From JBAXQQ01 sp037131695 (GTDB lineage: Bacteria; Armatimonadota; Hebobacteria; CAIYQO01), in contig CAZWZF010000001.1 of NCBI GenBank assembly GCA_964638715.1, positions 166,129 through 230,128 of the forward strand: a DNA stretch of 64,000 nt. Reading direction: 5' to 3'. The notes beneath the pieces were generated by a model. It was not told the origin of the DNA and did not search any database. It was given only the letters and a program-made list of their open reading frames with translations. Below are positions 16,047 to 26,100 of this stretch, in pieces. Each line of letters opens with the position of its first letter. Position 1 is the first letter of the stretch. The position numbers and the translations under genes were made by a program.

Positions 16047-18659
16047 ATGCATTCAGTAAAATCGTTAAAATCAGAATATCTGGTAAATCCCATTGGGATC
16101 GATGTTACTAAACCACGTTTCAACTGGATTATGGTTGATGATTCTTGCGGTGCGAGCCAAACAGCTTATCAAATTCAAGCGGCATCCACAATTGAACTTC
16201 TAAATATCAACAAAGTTGATTTATGGGATAGCGGTAAAGTCGCATCCGACCAGTCAATTCATGTGCTTTACAACGGTAAAGAATTGACTTCCCGTACTGT
16301 AGTTTACTGGCGGGCAAAAATTTGGAATGAAAATAACTTAGAATCCGCATGGTCGGAAACGGCAACTTTTGAAATCGGTTTATTAAATAATGATGAATGG
16401 ACCGGAAAATGGATTGGCACTGATATTGTAGGTGGCAAGAATAATACTGCCCCGGTACCATTCCTGCGCAAAGAAATTACTTTAAATGATGATATCGCGT
16501 CAGCAAGATTATATATTACCGCCCTGGGTTTATATGAACCATATATAAACTGCAAAAAAGTAGGGGTAGATTTATTTACTCCAGGTTGGACTGATTACAC
16601 AAAACGATTGCAATACCGCGTTTATGATGTTACAGAAAATTTACAGAAAGGCAGCAATGCAATCGGTGTAATCCTCGGTGACGGGTGGTACGCCGGTCAT
16701 ATCAGCTGGGAAGGCCGCATGATTTACGGCGATCGTCCCAAGTTGTTTGCACAATTAGAAGTCACATTAAAAAATGGTGAAATAATTACTGTTGCAACCG
16801 ATGAAAGTTGGAAGTTTTCTACCGGTCCAATTGTCGAATCCGACATTTACATGGGTGAAACCTATGATGCCAATCGGGAATTATGCGGATGGGACAAAGC
16901 AGGATATGATGATGCAAAATGGCGGCAGGTATTTATATTTAATGAAAATATTAATTTAGTCGCCTCACCGGGGCCTGCAATGAGAGTTCAAGAGCAACTA
17001 AAGCCAATTGCACCAGTAAATATTAGAAAAGACTGGTCGACAACATATAATATTTTCGACATGGGTCAAAATATGGTGGGTAACATCCGTGTTAAAATGC
17101 GCGGAAAGGCTGGAAACACCGTAAAGATAAGATATGCAGAAATATTAGATAAAGGTCAAATGTATACCACTAATCTCCGTACAGCACGTTCGACAGATTA
17201 TTATACATTTAAGAATGATGAAGTTGTTGAATATATGCCCAAATTCACATTTCATGGATTCAGGTATGTTGAATTTACTGGAATTAGCACTGAAGATATA
17301 TTAGACATAACGGGAATGGTAATACATTCAAATATGGAAGCAACCAGTGAGTTTGAATGCAATGACCCATTGGTCAATCAATTGCAGCATAATATTATCT
17401 GGGGTCAAAAGGGCAACTATATCGATATCCCGACAGACTGTCCGCAACGAGATGAACGATTAGGCTGGACCGGTGATGCCCAAGTATTCATTCGTACTGC
17501 TTCTTTCAATTTTGATGTTGCACCTTTCTTCACAAAATGGCTGGCTGATATGGTTGACTCGCAAAATGCTGATGGTTCATACCCATCAGTAGTGCCGGAG
17601 ATTAAAAGTTGCAGCAGTGATGGCGGACCAGCATGGGCAGACGCTGGTATTATATGTCCGTGGACAATTTATAAATGTTACGGCGATACCGAAATATTAT
17701 CGAAAAATTATGCAAGCATGAAAAAATATATGCAGCATTTGCTTGATACCAGCGAAGGACTAATTCGCCCGCCGATCATGTATGGAGACTGGCTATCAAT
17801 CAACGCTGAAACCCCACGCGACCTGATAGGTACAGCATTTTTCGCTTATGACGCAACCATGATGTCGGAAATTGCTGCTGTTTTAAATTTTAATGAAGAC
17901 ACTAAATATTATACAGAATTATTCGAAAAAGTTAAAACGGCATTTTTGAATAGATATGTGACTCCAGACGGTTTAATAGCAAGTGGTACCCAGACATCAT
18001 ATCTATTAGCTCTTCATTTTAACCTGATTAATGAAGATAAAATTCCCATGGCTATGAAAAAGCTGGTAGAAGATATGGAAAGCAGAGGGAACAAAATTTC
18101 AACAGGATTTGTCGGCTCACCTTATGTAAACCTGGTATTAACCGCACAAGACAGAAATGACATGGCATATAAATTGCTGCACCAGACTGAATGGCCATCA
18201 TGGCTATATGCAGTCACTCAAGGCGCGACAACTATCTGGGAACGCTGGGATGGTTGGACACATGATAAAGGATTCCAAGATGCCGGGATGAATTCGTTCA
18301 ACCATTACGCCTATGGAGCAATTGGTGCATGGTTATATTCACAAGTTGCTGGTATTGATTTAATTGAACCGGCATACAAACATTCACTGATTGCGCCAAA
18401 ACCCGGCGGCAATATAAACAAAGCATGTGCCAAATTTCAAACTATGTATGGTCAGATCATCAGTGATTGGAGAATTGAAGATGGCATTTTCAATATTTCA
18501 ATCACTATACCAGCAAATACAAAATCCACAATAATATTACCAATAACTGGCGACATAACTAAAAATGATAAATCTGTTACTGGTGAGATAGTGAAAAACG
18601 GCGTTAAATTTGAACTTCCAGCAGGAAATTATTCCTTCAAAGGCTGTTTACAGAAATAA
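16047..18659 (+). CDS. Alpha-L-rhamnosidase (GH78)
   Basis: Releases terminal alpha-L-rhamnose from glycosides or polysaccharides. From MHSVKSLKSEYLVNP the 870 residues follow the GH78 plan: N-terminal beta domains (RFNW...YQIQAAS; WTGKWIG; YINCKKVG), the rhamnosidase_N region with GDGWYAGHI, then the (alpha/alpha)6 barrel. Catalytic residues are visible: CPQRDERLGWTGDAQ near residue 470 supplies the acidic cluster with the general acid Glu, and TTIWERWDG near residue 730 supplies the general base Glu. No signal peptide, so cytoplasmic. The frame is open upstream to 15939, but AAAGGA at 16033-16038 and the family alignment favour 16047. First gene of a sugar operon with GH130 and a DUF6785-type membrane protein. 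Confidence 0.93.
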   Translation: MHSVKSLKSEYLVNPIGIDVTKPRFNWIMVDDSCGASQTAYQIQAASTIELLNINKVDLWDSGKVASDQSIHVLYNGKELTSRTVVYWRAKIWNENNLESAWSETATFEIGLLNNDEWTGKWIGTDIVGGKNNTAPVPFLRKEITLNDDIASARLYITALGLYEPYINCKKVGVDLFTPGWTDYTKRLQYRVYDVTENLQKGSNAIGVILGDGWYAGHISWEGRMIYGDRPKLFAQLEVTLKNGEIITVATDESWKFSTGPIVESDIYMGETYDANRELCGWDKAGYDDAKWRQVFIFNENINLVASPGPAMRVQEQLKPIAPVNIRKDWSTTYNIFDMGQNMVGNIRVKMRGKAGNTVKIRYAEILDKGQMYTTNLRTARSTDYYTFKNDEVVEYMPKFTFHGFRYVEFTGISTEDILDITGMVIHSNMEATSEFECNDPLVNQLQHNIIWGQKGNYIDIPTDCPQRDERLGWTGDAQVFIRTASFNFDVAPFFTKWLADMVDSQNADGSYPSVVPEIKSCSSDGGPAWADAGIICPWTIYKCYGDTEILSKNYASMKKYMQHLLDTSEGLIRPPIMYGDWLSINAETPRDLIGTAFFAYDATMMSEIAAVLNFNEDTKYYTELFEKVKTAFLNRYVTPDGLIASGTQTSYLLALHFNLINEDKIPMAMKKLVEDMESRGNKISTGFVGSPYVNLVLTAQDRNDMAYKLLHQTEWPSWLYAVTQGATTIWERWDGWTHDKGFQDAGMNSFNHYAYGAIGAWLYSQVAGIDLIEPAYKHSLIAPKPGGNINKACAKFQTMYGQIISDWRIEDGIFNISITIPANTKSTIILPITGDITKNDKSVTGEIVKNGVKFELPAGNYSFKGCLQK

Positions 18660-18690
18660 TTTGGTAGTTGTCCCCCAAATTTGATATAAT

Positions 18691-18730
18691 TTTGCCCATC
18701 CATGCAGGAATTAACCGTTGGATGGGCAAA
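18691..18730 (+). terminator. Strong hairpin between the GH78 and GH130 genes
   Basis: A perfect 11-base stem, TTTGCCCATCC (18691-18701) and GGATGGGCAAA (18720-18730), with an 18-base loop. The trailing TTTAGTATAG is only weakly T-rich, so partial termination or a transcript-stabilising structure is as likely as full termination. Confidence 0.6.
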
Positions 18731-18778
18731 TTTAGTATAGTTATCCCGTTTAGCAATATTTTAAAAAAGGAAAATGTC

Positions 18779-19969
18779 ATGAATCGTCATGAATTTGAAA
18801 AGCGTTTACATCGATTACACGCAGAATATGAAGAGATAATAACCCGACCAAATTCAATTGATGAAAACTGGTATAACGGTATATACGAAAGATATAAATA
18901 TCCCGTCTTAACAAATAAACATACGCCACCATTCTGGCGATTTGATTTAAACCCTAAAACAAATCCATATTTAATGGAACGACTTGGAATAAACTGCACT
19001 TTTAACGCTGGAGCAATCGAGTTTAATGGAAAGATTTTCCTGATGGTTCGCGTTGAAGGTATTGATAGAAAATCTTTTTTCGCTGTAGCAGAAAGTCAGA
19101 ATGGTATTGATAATTTCCGATTCTGGGATTACCCGGTGCTAATGCCGGAAACCGATGATCCAGATATTAATGTTTACGATATGCGATTAGTTAAGCATGA
19201 AGATGGTTGGATATACGGCACTTTCTGTACAGAACGCAAAGACCCGGATGCTGCCCCTGGCGACTCCAGCAGTGCAGTTGCCGCATGTGGAATTGCCCGT
19301 ACAAAAGATTTGCAAAATTGGGAAAGACTGCCGGATTTAATATCAGTTTCACCTCAACAAAGAAATGTTGTTTTGCACCCGGAATTTATTAATGGCAAAT
19401 ATGCATTATATACCCGTCCGCAAGATGGATTTATTGACACTGGTAAAGGTGGCGGAATCGGTTGGGCATTATGCGACGATATTACAAACCCGGAAATCGG
19501 TGATGAAATTGTAATTGATGAAAAACAATACCATACAATTAAAGAAGTGAAAAATGGTGCAGGACCGGCGCCATTTAAAACTGAAAAAGGCTGGCTGCAT
19601 ATTGCTCACGGAGTTCGCAATACCGCAGCAGGTTTACGTTATGTTGTATATGCATTCATGACTGACTTGAATCACCCTGAAAAAGTCATCTATTCGCCAG
19701 GCGGTCATTTAATTGCTCCTGTTGGTGCAGAGAGAGTTGGCGATGTATCAAATGTAATATTCATTAATGGTGCGGTTGTGCGTGAAAATGGCGAAATGTT
19801 CCTTTATTACGCGTCATCTGATACCCGAACACATGTTGCGACAACAACAATTGATAAAATGTTAGATTATGTAATGAATACACCTGCAGACCCGCTTCGC
19901 AGCTATGCATGTGTAGAACAAAGATACGAATTAATAAATAGAAATTTAGATTACTTGAAGGCAAGATAA
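18779..19969 (+). CDS. GH130 family glycoside phosphorylase (mannosyl-phosphorylase type)
   Basis: A 396-residue five-bladed propeller enzyme of the family that phosphorolyses beta-mannosides (for example mannosyl-glucose) to mannose 1-phosphate. Motifs: TFNAGAIEFNGKIFLMVRVEG, VYDMRLVKHEDGWIYG with the conserved Asp, HPEFINGKYALYTRP, GAGPAPFKTEKGWLHIAHGV, and a C-terminal YYASSDTRTHVAT. No signal peptide. The start at 18779 is preceded by AAAAGG; the frame is open upstream to 18668 through the hairpin region, which is unlikely to be translated. Its neighbours are a rhamnosidase and a DUF6785-type membrane protein. Exact substrate cannot be read off, and hydrolytic GH130 members also exist. 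Confidence 0.85.
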   Translation: MNRHEFEKRLHRLHAEYEEIITRPNSIDENWYNGIYERYKYPVLTNKHTPPFWRFDLNPKTNPYLMERLGINCTFNAGAIEFNGKIFLMVRVEGIDRKSFFAVAESQNGIDNFRFWDYPVLMPETDDPDINVYDMRLVKHEDGWIYGTFCTERKDPDAAPGDSSSAVAACGIARTKDLQNWERLPDLISVSPQQRNVVLHPEFINGKYALYTRPQDGFIDTGKGGGIGWALCDDITNPEIGDEIVIDEKQYHTIKEVKNGAGPAPFKTEKGWLHIAHGVRNTAAGLRYVVYAFMTDLNHPEKVIYSPGGHLIAPVGAERVGDVSNVIFINGAVVRENGEMFLYYASSDTRTHVATTTIDKMLDYVMNTPADPLRSYACVEQRYELINRNLDYLKAR

Positions 19970-19972
19970 ATT

Positions 19973-22024
19973 ATGACACCACGTGCGATTATTATCGGTT
20001 TACTAAGTGCGGCAATTATTTGCGGTATAACCTACTTTAACGACTGTATTATGCATTCGACAATGATGATTGGAAACAACATGCCGATTGCTGTTTATGG
20101 CACGTTGGTTCTATTTTTGCTTATTTGGAACCCTTTATTAAAACTCATAGACAAAAACCTTAGTTTACGAGCACCAGAGTTTGCTGTGATTTTAGCATTA
20201 ACACTGGCAGCCTGTGTTGTACCTGGTTCTGGTTTGCTTCGCACCTTTACAGCCTCAATAGTTCGTCCTTATGCTTTAGAACAAACTAATCCTGGCTGGT
20301 CAGATAAAAAAGTACTCCAAATGCTGCCGCCAGATATGTTGGTTAGAGACGGCGACAAAGATTTTAATAAAGTAGTTGCCGGTTTCGCATCCGGTTCGCC
20401 AGATTCAGCGTCCAAAATGCTTGATTTTAGTAAAATCCCAATGAAAAATTGGGGTCCGACTTTAGCTCTCTGGGTGCCGATGATTATCATATTATGGATT
20501 GGTTTACTCGGGTTATCGTTGGTGGTTCACCGGCAATGGTCAGAACATGAGCATCTGCCGTATCCTATCGCAGACTTTGCGAAATCGATATTACCTCAAC
20601 AAGGTGAGGCAGGAATTCCTTTCTTAAAAACACCGCTATTCTGGATTGGTGCTGGCTTTGTTATTGCTATTCATGCATTAAATTATTCAGCTGTATGGTT
20701 CCCCGGTAAGATAACCAATATTAATTTATCACTTAGCATGTTTCAATATACCAAGTTCTTTCCATTAGTTTCTTCAAGTTGGTTCCTTTTCGGTCCCAGA
20801 TTATACTTTACGGCAGTAGGCTTCGCTTTTTTCCTTGCAACTGATGTTTCTTTCTCATTAGGTATCAGCACTTTCATGTGGGCAATCGTATCCGGTATTT
20901 TAGGGTTATACAGTATTCCAACCGGCAGTGGAACTTCGAATGAACCGACCATATTGAATCACTTAAACTTTGGAGCATACGCTGGTTTCCTTGCAGTAAT
21001 TCTCTTTACTGGTAGAAGATACTATTCTGACGTATTTAAAAAAGCATTAGGATTTATCTCGAAAGCCAAATCATATCCTGAAGCAGTTTGGGGAGCACGC
21101 TTATTTATGGCTTGTATGGTTGCCTTGATTGCTTTCATGTCCGTTCGCGCTCATTTAGATTGGCAATTATCGACATTCTTTGTATTATTAACGGTTTTAA
21201 CATTCCTCATCATCAGCCGTATTCTTGCAGAAACCGGAGCTTTTTTCATTCAGGCTTATTTCTACCCGGTAGCAATTATAGCCGGATTCATGGGATATGC
21301 CGCACTTGGACCGCAGGCTATCGCAATTATGGGCTTGCTAACAGTTGTATTCTTAATGGATCCGCGCGAATCATTCATGCCGTTTGTTGTTAACTCATTA
21401 AAACTACTTGATTTAAATAATGTCAAAATTGGCAAGGTAGCTCCATTTATTGGCATTGCCGTTATCCTCGGTTTGGGAGTTGGACTTCCTGTTTGTTTAG
21501 CTTTCCAATATACTAAAGGCGCAAATATGAGCGATGGTTGGGCAATGAACTCCTCTGGTTCTATCGCATTTGATGCCGCGGTAAAAACTGTAGATAAGCT
21601 TAATTCATTAGGACCTACAAATCTTAAAAAGTCAGAAAGCCTGTCTGGATGGGAAAGATTTAGTATGGATAATCTTAAACCAGATTGGATGTATATCATC
21701 GCAGCAATAGCTGGATTTGCCTTAATAACCTTATTTACTATGGGAAGGTTAAGATTTAATAAATGGCCAATTCATCCAATTGCGTTCCTTGTTTGGAATA
21801 CCTACCCGCTAATGGCTTTCGCCCCATCTTTCCTGTTAGGTTGGATATTTAAAACGTTAGTAATGCGCTTTGGTGGTGGTAAGGCATATCATGCTGTAAA
21901 GCCACTGATGATTGGCTTGATTGCTGGAGAAGCAATGGCTGGCGTATTAATTATGCTGATTAGTGCGGCTCATTATTTCATCACTGGCAACCCACCGAAA
22001 GGATTCAGCATCTTACCTGGTTAA
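19973..22024 (+). CDS. DUF6785/DUF6784-type polytopic membrane protein
   Basis: A 683-residue protein with about 13-15 membrane segments. The opening RAIIIGLLSAAIICGITYFND...MPIAVYGTLVLFLLIWNPLL, and later DFAKSILPQ and GRLRFNKWPIHPIAFLV, match my memory of the DUF6785/6784 proteins of Planctomycetes, Armatimonadetes and Lentisphaerae. These are OPT-transporter-like in layout and often sit near carbohydrate genes. It begins three bases after the GH130 stop, so co-expression is certain if the operon is transcribed. Uptake of an oligosaccharide cleaved by the GH78/GH130 pair is a reasonable inference, but the substrate is unknown. A strong terminator follows directly. Confidence 0.75.
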   Translation: MTPRAIIIGLLSAAIICGITYFNDCIMHSTMMIGNNMPIAVYGTLVLFLLIWNPLLKLIDKNLSLRAPEFAVILALTLAACVVPGSGLLRTFTASIVRPYALEQTNPGWSDKKVLQMLPPDMLVRDGDKDFNKVVAGFASGSPDSASKMLDFSKIPMKNWGPTLALWVPMIIILWIGLLGLSLVVHRQWSEHEHLPYPIADFAKSILPQQGEAGIPFLKTPLFWIGAGFVIAIHALNYSAVWFPGKITNINLSLSMFQYTKFFPLVSSSWFLFGPRLYFTAVGFAFFLATDVSFSLGISTFMWAIVSGILGLYSIPTGSGTSNEPTILNHLNFGAYAGFLAVILFTGRRYYSDVFKKALGFISKAKSYPEAVWGARLFMACMVALIAFMSVRAHLDWQLSTFFVLLTVLTFLIISRILAETGAFFIQAYFYPVAIIAGFMGYAALGPQAIAIMGLLTVVFLMDPRESFMPFVVNSLKLLDLNNVKIGKVAPFIGIAVILGLGVGLPVCLAFQYTKGANMSDGWAMNSSGSIAFDAAVKTVDKLNSLGPTNLKKSESLSGWERFSMDNLKPDWMYIIAAIAGFALITLFTMGRLRFNKWPIHPIAFLVWNTYPLMAFAPSFLLGWIFKTLVMRFGGGKAYHAVKPLMIGLIAGEAMAGVLIMLISAAHYFITGNPPKGFSILPG

Positions 22025-22040
22025 AATTAATAAGAAACAA

Positions 22041-22072
22041 AAAAGCGGGGAGTTTTATCTCCCCGCTTTTTT
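22041..22072. terminator. Bidirectional intrinsic terminator
   Basis: AAAAGCGGGGAG and CTCCCCGCTTTTTT form a GC-rich stem with flanking A and T runs on each side. It serves both the DUF6785-type gene (plus) and mtnA (minus), whose stops face each other. Confidence 0.9.
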
Positions 22073-22074
22073 AT

Positions 22075-23076
22075 TTAAAATGGTGGACTCAATACACCTT
22101 TCTCGGTAATAAAACCAGTCACCAAACTGCCCGGTGAAACATCAAATGATGGGTTCCAACCAACTGCATCTTCTGGCGCAGCCTGATATTTGCCAATTAT
22201 CTTAATTTCTTCGTCACTCCTGAACTCTATTGGAATATCTTTTCCTGATGACAATGACAAATCCATTGTTGAAAAAGGAGCTGCTACGTAAAAGGGTATC
22301 TCATGAAACTTCGCTAATGCTGCTAAACTGTAAGTACCTATTTTATTGGCAAAGTCACCATTTGCGGCTATTCTGTCTGCGCCGACAACTACCGCATTTA
22401 CTTCGCCACAAGCCATTAACGTCGCTGCCATATTATCACAAATCAAATTATAAGGTATTCCGCTTCGTGACAGTTCCCAAGCCGTTAAACGCGCACCTTG
22501 CAGCAATGGTCGCGTCTCATCAACCCAGACTTTCTTTAGCTTTCCATCATTACTACATTGACGAATTACCCCTAATGCCGTTCCACTACCGCCAGTTGCC
22601 AAAGTTCCAGTGTTGCAGTGGGTTAAAACCTTTGCTTCAAGTGGCATAATTTCAGAACCAAATTTTGACATTAAATTACAGGATAATATTTCTGCCTGCA
22701 AAATATCATCAGCTAATTTCAATAATTTTTCAGCAATATTATTATCGTAATCATTATCAATAATCGCTAATGATTTATTTAAAGCCCAAAAAAGATTTAC
22801 CGCAGTAGGTCGGGTTGAGACTAATGTGTTATAAACATTCCGCAGATATATAACATCATTATTTATAGAAGCTGCTAATGCCATACCATAAGCGGCTGTT
22901 ATACCTATTAATGGGGCACCACGTACTGCCAGAGTGCGAATCGCATCAGCAACAGTATCCACACCAATACAATCAATATATACTTCGTCTGCAGGCAATG
23001 CGCGCTGATCTAAAATCTTTAATACACCATCGCACCAAATTACTGGAATTATTTCATTATTCACATTTATCTCCAT
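22075..23076 (-). CDS. mtnA: S-methyl-5-thioribose-1-phosphate isomerase
   Basis: Converts methylthioribose 1-phosphate to methylthioribulose 1-phosphate in methionine salvage; cytoplasmic. The 333 residues carry all key blocks: RGAPLIGITAAYG (52-64), HCNTGTLATGGSGTALGVI with the catalytic Cys, DETRPLLQGARLTAWEL, ICDNMAATLM, and VVGADRIAANGDFANKIG with the catalytic Asp. Length is slightly short of the usual ~345. It stands alone here, with no other mtn genes in the window, facing the DUF6785-type gene across a shared terminator. Confidence 0.95.
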   Translation of the reverse strand: MEINVNNEIIPVIWCDGVLKILDQRALPADEVYIDCIGVDTVADAIRTLAVRGAPLIGITAAYGMALAASINNDVIYLRNVYNTLVSTRPTAVNLFWALNKSLAIIDNDYDNNIAEKLLKLADDILQAEILSCNLMSKFGSEIMPLEAKVLTHCNTGTLATGGSGTALGVIRQCSNDGKLKKVWVDETRPLLQGARLTAWELSRSGIPYNLICDNMAATLMACGEVNAVVVGADRIAANGDFANKIGTYSLAALAKFHEIPFYVAAPFSTMDLSLSSGKDIPIEFRSDEEIKIIGKYQAAPEDAVGWNPSFDVSPGSLVTGFITEKGVLSPPF

Positions 23077-23115
23077 CCGTTCAAGATTTTATATGAAAAT
23101 TACAGATAATGAAAG

Positions 23116-23147
23116 AAGAGTTCCACAATAATTATTGTGGAACTCTT
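23116..23147 (-). terminator. Perfect palindromic terminator after the giant GH2 gene
   Basis: A 32-base perfect palindrome centred on AATAATTATT with arms AAGAGTTCCACAATAA and its complement. Its AAGAG/CTCTT ends and T-rich flanks act on the minus-strand gene ending at 23171; the opposite side is the start of mtnA. Confidence 0.8.
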
Positions 23148-23170
23148 TTAAACAATATTCATTCAGATTA

Positions 23171-26100
23171 TTATTCAGGGTCATCCGGTCCATTAACATT
23201 TTCACCTTCTGAGGAAGAAAATGAAACATTAAGATTATGCATTAAAGCGGATACTATACGACTTTTCTTATCGTTATTTGCCGGTAAATCTCCACCAGCT
23301 ATTTTCAGATTGTTAAGCAGTAATCCGCCATTTCCGCGCGGATATTTAACTAAACCGCCAACAGAATCAAGCGGTACTATTTTTCCACCATCCATCCAAT
23401 CTGGCAATTTCCTGTTAATTTGTACAATATCAATCCCCGCCATTCCGCTCCACCCTTTACGGCGATAACTTTTTAACACTAATGATATCTCTTTTGCTTT
23501 TACATTATTACAATCTAACGATGTCATATCACGATTATCCGGCAATAACATGGTTCCAATTTTTTTACCGTCAGCGTTAATATCAAGATTTTCAATTGAA
23601 TTATAATTAGTATTATTCCAAACTTTTATGTTGTTTATTTCCATCGGGTATGGCAGTTTAAATGTATGAATAGTTTTTCCTTCGGCAGGTATATCACCCC
23701 ATAATCCGCCAAATTGATTTACATACATCCAAAAATCAGCATTTCGTAAACCATTAACCATTGCAATTGAACCGGAAGGTCCAAAAGAATAGTTTGGATT
23801 ATATGGTCCAAACGTGAACGGTGCTATATCAGTACCGCTATCAATGCATCCGGTAAATATGTCAGCAGACAATCTTTTCAGGTTCATCCATTCAGCAATA
23901 ACAACACTTGAACTCATGCTAAAATCAGAACTATCCATACCGTCAGTAAGTTTATCTCGATTTAACCCTACGCGTTCAACTCTAAACTCTCTGTAAACAT
24001 GCTTCGTATCCAAAATATTATTATATGCATCTACGGAATTTGGCTCCAAACCCCAAACCATTATCCAACCACCGCTATTCATATATTTTTTCACGACATC
24101 AGCATTGTCACTTAAAATACTTAAATTTTCTTTAGTACCGCTAACTATAATAAAAGGTGCTGCTTTGCTATCTGCTATAGCTTCTTCCAACTGCAAATCT
24201 TCACGCAACTGACACCCAATATCTTTTAATTTCTTTTCAATGCCACTCTTTTTAGTTGCATACACTAATACTTTTATAGCTGATGCTAATTTATATTCAG
24301 CAGCTTTATTTATCATGTTATTAAGCAATATACCTGCAGCAGGTTCAATCTCAATTTTTTCATTTATCAGCATTTGAGATGCCACTATTATACCTTTGCC
24401 GCATGGCATTTCCACTAATGCACATCGATCTATTCCTGGAGGACCGCCAACAATCCAACCGATAGCTTGTGCTGAAGGTTTTTTCCATGGGTTTATTGCT
24501 GTCGGACCAAATCCACGCCAATTTGATAAATCCTGCATTTTCAATCCTTTAAACAATGCATTCGAGATACCTTCCGCGTATGTAAAATACAATTTTGATT
24601 TTTTATCAACTTCCAGATTGTATGGCAAGTCAACACCTTGCAAAGGAGTATCCTGTTCCAAAGAAATAACTCTACCACCTTCACGCGCAAAGGCAATAAT
24701 TGATTTCATATCACCTTTATATCTCGGTGCAATCATCATCAAATTATTATAATCTTTGGCTTTGCCAGCATCAGGAATTAAAGTTGTATTCAAACCTAAT
24801 TTCTGCATTTTATCAGCAAATGTATTATCATTACCGACAATATAAACCGGCTTTCCATAATCTAATTTATTAATGTGCGGAAATAACGCGTATTCCTTAA
24901 TATCTTTAAATGGCTTACTGCCAGGTTGTGTTACTTCGAGAATTAACTGCATATCAGTTCTTACTGTAACAACTGGCAATTTATCGACTATTTTCATCTC
25001 CTGGGCAAACCCCGGTTCCAGATTAAATACTTTACTGCCGCCCGCCACTTTCTTGCCTTCCAACATCCATTGCCAGGTAAATGTAACTGGATCAGCTTTC
25101 AATGTATCGTTAAATACCTTAACCGTAATCTCAGTAGCCTCACCACTGAAGAAACTTGTAGAATATTCACGGGTGAATGCCGCTAATGATGACATCGAGT
25201 TCCAGCAAGCTTCAGCACCATCCTGAGTCACCCAGGGGAATATCATTGCCACATCATTCCAGCGATATCTCTCGAAAATATACTTAACATACTTTGCATA
25301 AGCGTTTAATGCTTCCGTCCTATCTTCAGCAGCTTTTTCACCACCTATCCAGGCATGGTCAACATTATTCCCGGCAAAATAAGCAATTTCACCGCAACAA
25401 TATGGTCTTTTACCATCCCATAACCAACGCGAACCAGTTGCGATATCATTACCTTTTTGTGCGTTAGGGTCTATCGTATAACCGGCAGTATTAACAGCAA
25501 CACCATCAATAGACCGTGCATTATCACCGAAAAAACCATCTTCTGCATAATGGGTATTGCAAATATCAGCATACTGGTCTTTTAACGCACCGGCACCATC
25601 AAGCATTGAAGGACGAGTCGGATCAAGGTTGCGAGCGACATCAATAAGATATTTTTTCGCTCTGTCTTCCATTAAGTCCAACTGTCCACCATAAGCCAAT
25701 CTTGCTTCAACAAACATCAATTCATTTTCTAAACTATATGTAATTATTGATGGGTGATTTTTATATGCTTTAATTACCTGTTCAATATGCAGTTTACAAT
25801 TTTCCCAAAATTCAATTTTAGTCTCATTATGTGTAATTCCCATACCATCAATCATGGTAGATAATCTAACAGGAATACCGTGTTTATCTGTCCAATCAAG
25901 CTGGTTGCGCCGCGCACCGAGTTTTGATGATAATCCCAGGTCTGCGCTCATTCTTTCAAATCTATTACCAGATTTCCTGAAATTATCCAGCATTTCTTGT
26001 TCAGTTTTTCCTTCCAAACCACCCAGCAAGTTCCAGGAATTTCGTCTTATCCCATTAATTCTAATAAATTTTCCGTCAATAGTTATTTCTCGGAATCCGA

